From UBA12567 sp964598425 (lineage in GTDB: Bacteria > Planctomycetota > Phycisphaerae > Phycisphaerales > SM1A02): a DNA stretch of 64,000 nt. The notes below the pieces were generated by a model. The model saw only the letters and a list, made by a program, of their open reading frames with translations, was not told where the DNA came from and did not search any database. Made by a program: the position numbers and the translations under genes. Of this stretch, positions 27,924-34,999 are shown in pieces (the first letter of the stretch is position 1; the number at the start of each line of letters is the position of its first letter). Where the stretch lies: NCBI GenBank assembly GCA_964598425.1, contig CAZRBV010000010.1, positions 1 to 64,000 of the forward strand. Reading direction: 5' to 3'.

Positions 27924-30900
27924 ATGAGTAGGGCTGGGGCGATCATGATGGCCTTGATGGTATGCGGTGTGACAGCCGCCGCAACGATCAACGTGCCGGG
28001 GAACTTCACCACGATCCAAGCCGCAGTGGATGCCGCAAACAATGGTGACGAGATCATCGTCGCGCCGGGGACCTATACGGGCACGGGCGACAACGTTGTC
28101 AACATGCTCGGCAAAGCCGTTGTACTGCGATCAAGCAGCGGTGCTTCCCAGACGACCATCGACGGGCAATCTGTACGCCGAGGCATCATGTGTGGATTCG
28201 GGGAGACAGCGGAGACCAGAATCGAAGGATTCACGATCACCAATTGCCAAGCCATCTGGTTCGATCAGGATGACGATGGGCAGGCCGATGCGGGTGAAGA
28301 CGACGGTGGCGGCATCACCTGCTGGTCGAGCAGTCCCACCATTGTGAACTGCATCATTGCCAACAACCATGCTCCGAGCAGCGGCGGCGGGATATACAGT
28401 TCAAACGGTTCGAGTCCCACAGTGACGGGCTGCACATTCACGGGCAATTGGACGGAAACCGGGAGTGGCGGGGGGCTCTATGCCGGTGAGGGTGACCTGA
28501 CTATCACCAATTGCTCCTTCAGCAACAACACGGCCGAGAGTTATGGTGGTGGCATCTATGGCAGCGACAGTTTGACGCTGACCGACTGTTCTTTTGCTGG
28601 AAATACCGCATCCAATGGGGGGGGAGTCTCAATTCAATCTGCTGAAGCAACGCTTACCGGCTGTAACTTCAATGACAATCAGGCGACCGACAATACCTTC
28701 CTTGGTGGCGGCGGCGGCATTAGGACCTTTCAAAGCAGTCCACTGTTGATCAACTGCTCGTTCGTGAACAACTCCGCCAGCGCCGGCTCGACTGCGGACT
28801 ACAACGGTGGCGGGGCCATTCACTGCTGGTCTAGCGAGGAAGTGCCAATTACGGCCGTGCTTCGCAATTGCACATTCACGGGCAATGCCGGGCGCAACGG
28901 CGGGGCGATTCTGTGCTACGGGGATTCCAGCCCAGATCTGAAGAACTGTGTGCTCACCGACAATACCGCGTCAAGGTTTGGAGGTGGGATCTACTGCAGG
29001 GAGGACAGCCCTCCGGTCTTGTCGGGGTGCACGTTTACCAACAATCAAGCGGATGCGTCTGGAGGTGGGCTCTACTGCTCCAGATCTGACCCGGCCATGA
29101 TTGTGGGCTGTACATTCGAGAGTAATCATTCTGGTGTTGGTGGATCCGGATCCGGTGGCGGACTGCACTTCACGGTGGGATCGGCGCATCAGCTTCAGGA
29201 CTGCGTCTTTTTGAATAACACTTCCAAGGGTTATGGTGGTGGGTTGTATGTCTATGGATGGGGAACAGCGTTGTCTGGCTGTGAATTCCATAACAACGAC
29301 TCAACCTGGGGCGGTGGCGGGGCCTTTCTTAATGACTCCGGCCCCAATGTGGCAGAATGCACATTCACAGGCAATTCTGTTGATGAAGACGGAGGAGGAC
29401 TCTATGTAGATGGCAACATCAATTTGAGTCAGACAGCATTCCGTGACAATACAGCGGGTGATCGGGGCGGTGGATATTACAACTCCGAAGATGTCGATGT
29501 CCCGATCAGCGACTGTATCTGGATCAATAATCACGCTGTCAACAAGGGTGGTGGTATCTATCAGAGTGATGGGAATTACACAATCAGCAACTGCCGTATC
29601 ACCAACAACACTTCAGCTGCAGGTGGCGGTATCTACAGTCATTCCCACGCCGACCTGACACTTGTGGATGCAACGGTGTGTCGGAACGATCCGACGCAGG
29701 TCGAGGGCGGCTGGACCGACGGTGGTGGCAACTGGGTCGAAGACACCTGCCCCGCCGGCGACTGCAATGGAAACGGCGTAGCTGATGGGGATGACATCGC
29801 TGGCGGTACGTCGATGGACTGCGATGAAGATGCGATTCCGGACGAGTGCGAGCCGGACTGCGATCTGGATGGAATCATCGATGACTGTGATTCCGAAGCG
29901 GACATCGACGGCAACGGGGTGCCGGACAACTGCGACCCTGACTGCAACGGCAACGGCCTGCCCGATGCCTGGGACATCTCATCAGGCACCAGCGATGACT
30001 GTCAGGGCGACGGCGATCCTGATGACTGCCAACTCGAGAACAATGACTGTGACGGCGATCTCGTTCCTGTCGACTGCCAGATTTCCGACAATGACTGCAA
30101 CGAAAACGGGACGCACGATGCCTGCGACATCTCCGGCGGTGCCAGCGACGACCAGAACACCGACGGTATCCCCGATGAATGTCAGGACTGCAACGACAAT
30201 GGCGTATTGGACCCCGACGACATTGCGCAGGGAACCAGTGCCGATTGCCAGGGGAATGGCGTGCCTGATGAGTGCGAGTACGGCGAGCCGACGCTTGGCT
30301 CAACCTTGAGCATCGACGACGGAGCGATCGATGTCATCCTCGGGTTCCCAGATACGCCCGCCCAGTACGCTTGGCTCAATCAGTACGAGGTCGAGTCAGG
30401 GATCGAGTTGATCGGTGCCATCGAGTTGGCTTGGGGGCAGATCCCGTGGGGGCATTCAGCCAAGGTCATCATCTGGAGTGATCCCGACGGCAACGGTGAC
30501 CCGACCGACGCTGAACTGCTCTTGGAAGTCGATACGACGATTCAATCGCCCAATACGTCCAATGGACCGGCGGCCTTTGTCACGGTGGCGATCCCGCCGA
30601 CGTACATCGGCCCCGCGGGAACCTCGTTCTTCGCTGGCGCGTTCTACGCCGACACTGCGGGAACGGCCTATCCCGTAGCAGTCGATCAAGATGCGCCCGC
30701 TGGACGCAGTTTCTGGGCGTCATCGGCGGGTGCTTTGGACGTTGGTGATTTGGCGGGCACTGCGAGTGTGTTTGGATCACTTCTAGAAGTAGGTTTCGAC
30801 GGCAACCTTCTGGTTCGCGTGCGGTCGATCGTGGACGATAACGCAGCCGACTGCAATACCAACGGCATCCTCGATGCCTGCGAGATCGCCGCCGGTGATG

Positions 30901-31112
30901 CAATTGACCGCAACTGCGACTGGATCATCGATCAGTGCCAGTGCCTCGGCAATTTCATCGTGGACGGTAATGAATTGGTTGATCGTGCCGATCTCCTGGC
31001 CTTGTTGTCTTTCTGGAACACTTCCGGCAGCGACGGTGATCTTGACTGCAGCGGAACCGTAGGTGTCATCGACCTGCTGCTTGCACTGGAACTCTGGGGT
31101 CCTTGTCCTTAG
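27924..31112 (+). CDS. secreted beta-helix surface protein with calcium-binding repeats and dockerin-type C-terminus
   Basis: The 1062-residue product has a signal peptide (MSRAGAIMMALMVCGVTAAA). A right-handed parallel beta-helix of some 570 residues follows, built of repeats like GGGIYSS..SPTVTGCTFTGN, as in polymorphic outer-membrane and pectate-lyase-like proteins. Next come about 180 residues of Asp/Asn/Cys-rich repeats of the thrombospondin-3 kind (GNGVPDNCDPDCNGNG), a beta-sandwich-like region, and a C-terminal dockerin-like anchor ending ALELWGPCP. The ATG at 27924 is preferred to a GTG nine bases earlier because GTAGGGAG stands at correct distance. It is probably displayed on the cell surface for adhesion or polymer binding. 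It is the only intact large gene in the putative element. Confidence 0.88.
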   Translation: MSRAGAIMMALMVCGVTAAATINVPGNFTTIQAAVDAANNGDEIIVAPGTYTGTGDNVVNMLGKAVVLRSSSGASQTTIDGQSVRRGIMCGFGETAETRIEGFTITNCQAIWFDQDDDGQADAGEDDGGGITCWSSSPTIVNCIIANNHAPSSGGGIYSSNGSSPTVTGCTFTGNWTETGSGGGLYAGEGDLTITNCSFSNNTAESYGGGIYGSDSLTLTDCSFAGNTASNGGGVSIQSAEATLTGCNFNDNQATDNTFLGGGGGIRTFQSSPLLINCSFVNNSASAGSTADYNGGGAIHCWSSEEVPITAVLRNCTFTGNAGRNGGAILCYGDSSPDLKNCVLTDNTASRFGGGIYCREDSPPVLSGCTFTNNQADASGGGLYCSRSDPAMIVGCTFESNHSGVGGSGSGGGLHFTVGSAHQLQDCVFLNNTSKGYGGGLYVYGWGTALSGCEFHNNDSTWGGGGAFLNDSGPNVAECTFTGNSVDEDGGGLYVDGNINLSQTAFRDNTAGDRGGGYYNSEDVDVPISDCIWINNHAVNKGGGIYQSDGNYTISNCRITNNTSAAGGGIYSHSHADLTLVDATVCRNDPTQVEGGWTDGGGNWVEDTCPAGDCNGNGVADGDDIAGGTSMDCDEDAIPDECEPDCDLDGIIDDCDSEADIDGNGVPDNCDPDCNGNGLPDAWDISSGTSDDCQGDGDPDDCQLENNDCDGDLVPVDCQISDNDCNENGTHDACDISGGASDDQNTDGIPDECQDCNDNGVLDPDDIAQGTSADCQGNGVPDECEYGEPTLGSTLSIDDGAIDVILGFPDTPAQYAWLNQYEVESGIELIGAIELAWGQIPWGHSAKVIIWSDPDGNGDPTDAELLLEVDTTIQSPNTSNGPAAFVTVAIPPTYIGPAGTSFFAGAFYADTAGTAYPVAVDQDAPAGRSFWASSAGALDVGDLAGTASVFGSLLEVGFDGNLLVRVRSIVDDNAADCNTNGILDACEIAAGDAIDRNCDWIIDQCQCLGNFIVDGNELVDRADLLALLSFWNTSGSDGDLDCSGTVGVIDLLLALELWGPCP

Positions 31113-31161
31113 TCCACTGCAGCACCTCCGTCTTGACGGGGGTGTTGTTGTTTGCGGGGAG

Positions 31162-31500
31162 TTACGAAGGACACGGGCCCCAATGGAGGAGCACAACCCT
31201 GAGTTCCTGTACGTCGAACCTGCCGTCACCGTTCAGGTCGCTGGTAGACGTTGAGTCAACCCATGAACCGATGATCTGCAGAACTTCGACCAGGCCGACC
31301 TGACCATCGTCGTCGATGTCCGGGCACGAAAGCGCACCGATGATCAGGACATCATCGGCCGTGACATTCATCCCTAGGGGGGTGTCGCTGCAGAACACCG
31401 GATTGATGAACGAGCGTTCCGCGCCCGCTGGACAGAAAGACATGATCGTCACCAGTTCCACTGGAGTCTCCGATGACGGGATCGCGTTGGCGGGGTGCAT
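31162..31500 (-). pseudogene. 5'-truncated fragment of a dockerin-anchored secreted protein
   Basis: The minus-strand frame ends with two dockerin-like units, CPDIDDDGQVGLVEVLQIIG and SDLNGDGRFDVQELRVVLLH, and the usual WGPCPS tail. The ~60 residues before them (for example AGAERSFINPVFCSD) do not form a complete domain, and there is no signal peptide. Upstream of about 31500 the frame turns into Arg-rich antisense sequence. The fragment is thus the 3' end of a surface-protein gene whose 5' part was lost. It faces the truncated DNA-binding gene head to head. Confidence 0.65.
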
Positions 31501-31950
31501 GGCGACGGTACGATCGACGCGACGGATCAGAATGCGGTCGCATCGGCAGGCAAGAAGCTCCGGAGAAAGATCACAAAGGTCCTGGCCGCAGAAGCTGTCC
31601 CTGATATCGGCCTGCAGGACGTCATGGCGAACAAGGGCCAAGGCTACCGGCTTGCAGATCACATCACCGTTGCAGGGTCATGCCAAGCCAACAATGACGC
31701 TGCAAACGCACAGGATGACCCAGTACATGACCCTGTAAATGAGCAGGATGACCCTGCAATGCGACGGGCGTGGGCCATGATCGAACTCAAGCGAGACCGT
31801 CAGCTACGTCGGTCCGACATCGTGACCAAGTTTGGCGTCTCCGACTCCACCGCAAAGCGGGACTTCCAATCGCTGACCAAGGCTGGAAAGGCCGAGTTCG
31901 TCGGCCCCAAGAAGACCGGCCACTATCGGTTCAAGAGCACAGGGAACTAA
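31495..31950 (+). pseudogene. 5'-truncated helix-turn-helix protein gene
   Basis: The plausible coding part starts near 31550. It reads KLRRKITKVLAAEAVPDIGL and then NKGQGYRLADH, resembling the C-terminal winged helix of OmpR-type regulators, and later a DeoR-like winged helix QLRRSDIVTKFGVSDSTAKR followed by GPKKTGHYRF. The first ~18 residues of the open frame come from sequence that codes on the other strand, so the genuine start appears missing. It could be a short intact regulator with a cryptic start, but no Shine-Dalgarno site is visible. Its stop overlaps the stop of the minus-strand remnant at 31947. Confidence 0.5.
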
Positions 31951-32090
31951 GCCAACCGCCTCGCAAGTTCCTCGACCAGCACCAGATGGGGCTGTCGCGG
32001 TCCGGTCAAGGCGTCCACGAATCCAGCCACGATTGCCGTGTACGGTTCAAACGAGTGGCAGTTACCCCCACTCAAAGCGGCGATCGGAAC
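31947..32090 (-). pseudogene. 3' remnant of an unrecognised gene (copy 1)
   Basis: The minus-strand frame reads from PIAALSGGNCHSFEPY through GFVDALTGPRQPHLV to EELARRLA and a TAG stop; upstream it is closed by a stop at 32091-32093. A second, ungapped copy of the first 86 bases lies at 32327-32412 with protein-like substitutions (mainly third-position or conservative changes), so the peptide was once coding. I do not recognise the family. Confidence 0.5.
32002..32087. repeat. 86-base repeat, copy 1
   Basis: Aligns without gaps to 32327-32412 (offset 325 bases). The longest identical run is around GTACGGTTCAAACGAGTG. It corresponds to the peptide HSFEPY....GFVDALTG on the minus strand in both copies. 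Confidence 0.8.
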
Positions 32091-32114
32091 CTACGGTTCC
32101 ATCGCCGCTTCTTC

Positions 32115-32146
32115 GTGGTCCAGTGATGCGGTGGTCCAGTGATGCG
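32115..32146. repeat. tandem duplication of 16 bases
   Basis: GTGGTCCAGTGATGCG occurs twice head to tail at 32115-32130 and 32131-32146, at the edge of the hairpin cluster. Confidence 0.85.
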
Positions 32147-32218
32147 GCTAGAAAGCCGCATCTCCGCCGGCAACTGCCGGCGGCTGCCCACGTGTTCATT
32201 GGCCCCATGCGGGGCCAA
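32141..32218. other. three consecutive perfect hairpins upstream of the repeat copy
   Basis: Hairpin 1 (32141-32162): GATGCGGCT with AGCCGCATC. Hairpin 2 (32164-32183): CCGCCGGCA with TGCCGGCGG. Hairpin 3 (32199-32218): TTGGCCCC with GGGGCCAA. All stems are perfect, 8-9 bases long. The tRNA-like repeat begins 4 bases after the third. No gene lies here. Confidence 0.75.
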
Positions 32219-32222
32219 AGTG

Positions 32223-32248
32223 CAAGTCCAGTATGGCCCATTGAACAA
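32223..32248 (+). repeat. right copy of the 26-base tRNA 3' repeat (attR candidate)
   Basis: Identical to 27326-27351, that is, the last 18 bases of tRNA-Val plus TTGAACAA. No tRNA 5' half precedes it, so it is not a functional tRNA gene. Confidence 0.85.
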
Positions 32249-32250
32249 AG

Positions 32251-32267
32251 CCGCTGGCCGCCAGCGG
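32251..32267. other. hairpin just downstream of the right repeat
   Basis: CCGCTGGC pairs with GCCAGCGG around a single C. On the minus strand it is followed by CTTTGTT, so it may have been the terminator of the unrecognised minus-strand gene whose remnants flank it. Confidence 0.6.
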
Positions 32268-32313
32268 TCTCCTGATCACCTGCTCGTGTGTGTTGCGGCA
32301 CAGCTGGCGCGCA
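32264..32313. repeat. 50-base repeat block, right copy
   Basis: Matches 27404-27453 at 48 of 50 positions (mismatches in TGYTCG and GGCGSGCA). It stands 15 bases after the right tRNA-like repeat; the left block stands 52 bases after the tRNA copy because a different hairpin intervenes. Confidence 0.8.
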
Positions 32314-32326
32314 GCCGCCCTCTAGG

Positions 32327-32412
32327 CCGGTGAGGGCGTCCACGAATCCCTCGAGGACCTTGCTGTACGGTTCAAACGAGTGCCAGTGACCCCCACTCGG
32401 AGCGGCGATGGG
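32327..32412. repeat. 86-base repeat, copy 2 (gene remnant)
   Basis: The second copy of the segment at 32002-32087. On the minus strand it encodes PIAAPSGGHWHSFEPY and GFVDALTG before diverging. A frame difference separates it from the sequence of the adjoining 50-base block, so the gene is broken here. Confidence 0.75.
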
Positions 32413-32769
32413 GCCCCGATGCGGGGGCCAATCAAAGCCCTTCGCCCTTGCGGGATGTGATGCCAGGGGCCGTCCTGGTACCCGGCAGGGGGCACGAGGC
32501 GGGATGTGGCAATGCAGGGAAGGTGGGGAGGCTGGGAAACGCGAAGTGGCGTGCCGATAATAACTTGCGTCCAACTGAGGGCAATACCAAAGAAAGCGTT
32601 TGGGAGGGCTCGCTCGTGGTCTATATTCGAGGGGCTTGGGAATGAGGGGCGTGGCTCGCTCAAGGTTGGGGCACCGTATCTGTACAGAGCCCGTTGGGCA
32701 CTCGCAGAGGTGCGACTCCCGAAGAGCGTTCACGGAAGTGAAGAAGGCACCATTGGAGAAACCAACAGA
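32413..32769. other. 357-base region upstream of the PEP-CTERM gene
   Basis: No gene recognised. The plus frame runs open into the downstream gene, but the sequence before MKKRTVLF has no signal-peptide or domain character. TATATT at 32620-32625 with TTTGGG 17 bases upstream is a weak promoter candidate for the gene at 32770. Confidence 0.4.
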
Positions 32770-33465
32770 ATGAAGAAACGCACCGTGTTGTTTTCGTGTG
32801 TTCTAGCATCCATCGCAGCGGCCAGCGCCTCAGCTGGCTTTCATGGCATTACCGCAGATCTGACCGCCGTCAACGGGGTCGTGGGGAATTGGGATCCACC
32901 CGAGACATGGACGGCCCGGGTCTATGCGGAGTTGGACGCCGGTGATCAGTTGCTCGACGTCTTTGGGACCTCGGACAGCCCGATGTACTGGGCGGCTCAG
33001 AGCCAGTTCTACAACCACTACGCGGGTGGACCGACCTCGCTCGATATTGATCCAAACACATACCCGGATCACGTGGACCTGCCGTATGACAGCTGGTTCA
33101 CGATTGGCGCGGACAGTATGTACGACAACTCGCTCCAGATCGAAAACGTCTCGTTCAGCGCTTTCAACAACGGAAGTGCCTTGTACGTTCTTGATGGGGG
33201 TTGGTCCGTCAGTGAAGCGAGTGGACAGGGAGCGGTCGAAGAGGGGCCTGACGGAACCTGGAGGGTGCTGCTTGCACAACTCACCGTGCTCGGCGACTTC
33301 GACGTGTCGATCCTTGGGAGCGCTGGCTTCTCCGGGGTTGGCGCCGATGGCAATGGTTGGTCTGTCGAAGGGCACGAATTCACGATCGGGTTTGTTCCTG
33401 CTCCGTCAGCGCTGGCGGTCCTGGGGCTTTACGGGCTGGCGTCCCGTCGACGCCGTGGGGAGTGA
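32770..33465 (+). CDS. PEP-CTERM sorting domain protein
   Basis: A 231-residue secreted protein. It has a signal peptide (MKKRTVLFSCVLASIAAASASA), a beta-rich body with many Trp, Tyr and Asp residues, and a C-terminal sorting signal. The signal is a PEP-like VPAPSA motif, a short hydrophobic segment (LAVLGLYGL) and a basic end ASRRRRGE. Such proteins are cut and processed by an exosortase, which is not seen in the window. The start ATG at 32770 is chosen because the signal peptide begins there. The next gene starts 32 bases after the stop, so the two may be co-transcribed. Confidence 0.88.
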   Translation: MKKRTVLFSCVLASIAAASASAGFHGITADLTAVNGVVGNWDPPETWTARVYAELDAGDQLLDVFGTSDSPMYWAAQSQFYNHYAGGPTSLDIDPNTYPDHVDLPYDSWFTIGADSMYDNSLQIENVSFSAFNNGSALYVLDGGWSVSEASGQGAVEEGPDGTWRVLLAQLTVLGDFDVSILGSAGFSGVGADGNGWSVEGHEFTIGFVPAPSALAVLGLYGLASRRRRGE

Positions 33466-33497
33466 CTGAAATGAATTGGAATCAATCGGAGACTCCC

Positions 33498-34934
33498 ATG
33501 GTGCGAACATGTGCATTGGCAATCGGCGTTTTGGCGTGTGCTTCCGTTGCGATGGCTTCGGAGGTGCTTCACGAAGAGCAGGAATTGAATGCGCCCCCAA
33601 GTGAGTACGGCGCATTTGGTGCCGAAGTCGCGCTTGAGGGCGAGACGCTTCTGGTGTGCTCGGCAGCCAATGACACACTCGGGCTCGACGTCGGATTCTG
33701 CTGGATTCTGACTCGGGACTGGAGCGGGGCCTTTACCCATCAGCAAACCCTGATGGGCAGTGACATCGGCATGTTTGAGCGATTCGGGTATGCCGCTGCC
33801 ATGAGTGGCGATGTGCTCGTGATCGGGTCGAAGGTCAAGGTCGTGGACGGGTTGGTCGATGCCGGGGCCGCCTACGTCTTCGAGCGCATGGACGGAGAAT
33901 GGGTTGAGACAGCAATCCTTACCGCTCCTGTCCCGGAACAAGGCGCGCTTTTCTCTTCGTCACTCGACATTGAAGGCGACACCATCGTTGCCGGGGCTCG
34001 AAATGCTGGTTCGCTTGCAGGCGGGGCATGGATCTTTGCCCGTGATGATGACGGAGACTGGGTCAGCCAAGGCGAACTCATTGGAGCAGGCGTTGATGCT
34101 GGCGACTCATTCGGATTCAGCGCAGCGGTTCAGGGCGACACAGCACTTGTAGGCGCGCCATATCTCGCAAGCTGCGGCGGCACAAGCAAGTGCGGCGGCG
34201 TCTTCGTGTTCGAGCGGAGCGACGGCGTGTGGACCCAGGCGGATCTCTTGACTCCCGACGATTTAGGATCCGAGGATTACTTCGGTTGGGATTGCGACAT
34301 CGACGAAGACGGTGACCGGATTGTCGCGACGAGTGTCTATGACGATGACAACGCCTGGCAGGCAGGTGCGGGATACATCTGGGATAAGCAGGGCGACGGC
34401 TCGTGGCAGCAAATGGCGAAACTCCTGCCATCGGACGGGGCTGAGCAGGACATGTGTAAGTCGTGCGAGGTCGAAGGGGACACCGTCGTGATAAGCAGTT
34501 GGTATGGCAATGAAGACAAGGGCGAAGCCTGGGTGTGGCGCCGAAATGCCGATGAGTGGACCGAGGTCGCCATGCTTCGCGCCAGTGATGGCGAGACCAT
34601 CGACATCTTCGGGCGGTCTGCCGCTCTTGAAGGCGAAACTGTCGTGATCGGGGCCGACTGGCACAATGTCGACGGCTATGAGAATGCCGGTGCCGCATAC
34701 GTGTTTGACATCGCCGGGGCGCAGCTTCCCACAGGTGCCTGTTGCACCAATGACACGTGCGTGACGGCTTCGCTGAGTGACTGCCTCGCCTTTGGCGGTT
34801 CCTACTTCGGTGATGGGACTGACTGCGGCAGCGTGGACTGCGTTGGTGGATGCCAATCTGATATCGACGGAAGTGGCGACGTTGGCGTCGACGATCTCCT
34901 GCAAGTCATCGGAGATTGGGGTCTCTGCCCCTGA
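33498..34934 (+). CDS. secreted FG-GAP-type beta-propeller protein with dockerin-type anchor
   Basis: A 478-residue protein with a signal peptide (MVRTCALAIGVLACASVAMA). About seven repeats of the kind FGxxxAxxGDxxVIG follow, for example FGYAAAMSGDVLVIGS and FGRSAALEGETVVIGA, which should form a beta-propeller. After that come a short Cys-rich module (GACCTNDTCVTASLSDCLAF) and a C-terminal dockerin-like unit DIDGSGDVGVDDLLQVIGDW ending in GLCP. An ATG nine codons earlier is possible, but GGAG lies 8 bases before the one chosen and the signal peptide follows directly. Function beyond surface display is unknown. Confidence 0.87.
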   Translation: MVRTCALAIGVLACASVAMASEVLHEEQELNAPPSEYGAFGAEVALEGETLLVCSAANDTLGLDVGFCWILTRDWSGAFTHQQTLMGSDIGMFERFGYAAAMSGDVLVIGSKVKVVDGLVDAGAAYVFERMDGEWVETAILTAPVPEQGALFSSSLDIEGDTIVAGARNAGSLAGGAWIFARDDDGDWVSQGELIGAGVDAGDSFGFSAAVQGDTALVGAPYLASCGGTSKCGGVFVFERSDGVWTQADLLTPDDLGSEDYFGWDCDIDEDGDRIVATSVYDDDNAWQAGAGYIWDKQGDGSWQQMAKLLPSDGAEQDMCKSCEVEGDTVVISSWYGNEDKGEAWVWRRNADEWTEVAMLRASDGETIDIFGRSAALEGETVVIGADWHNVDGYENAGAAYVFDIAGAQLPTGACCTNDTCVTASLSDCLAFGGSYFGDGTDCGSVDCVGGCQSDIDGSGDVGVDDLLQVIGDWGLCP

Positions 34935-34956
34935 TCGCGTTTCAGTGACGAATTCT

Positions 34957-34986
34957 GCGGCCCCGCGAGCATGCTCGTGGGGCCGC
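34957..34986. terminator. bidirectional hairpin terminator
   Basis: A 15-base-pair stem (GCGGCCCCGCGAGCA with its complement, one G-T pair) has no unpaired loop beyond the central turn. It sits between the convergent genes ending at 34934 and 35000. Confidence 0.7.
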
Positions 34987-34999
34987 TCGCATTCCTGTC

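Larger units (their letters stand above)
27326..32248. mobile_element. putative decayed integrated element at tRNA-Val
   Basis: The segment is bounded by exact 26-base copies of the tRNA-Val 3' end. Inside are a large surface-protein gene, a 5'-truncated dockerin gene, a 5'-truncated DNA-binding protein gene, and the 3' remnant of an unrecognised gene. No integrase, transposase or phage gene is recognisable, so it appears to be a remnant or a non-autonomous element. A second block of similarity (50 bases, 48 identical) follows both repeat copies, at 27404 and 32264. That pattern is better explained by a tandem or repeated insertion than by one simple integration. Confidence 0.6.

Noticed and set aside
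32223..32248. A second tRNA-Val gene
   Set aside because: Only the 3' part is present; there is no D-arm or anticodon arm upstream.
32250..32412. Integron attC site or IS21-type transposase remnant
   Set aside because: No paired GTTRRRY core sites were found around the hairpins, and the repeated peptide only vaguely resembles IstA, so neither name is justified.
32506..32769. N-terminal extension of the PEP-CTERM protein
   Set aside because: The signal peptide starts at 32770; the upstream open frame has no protein character and would bury the signal.
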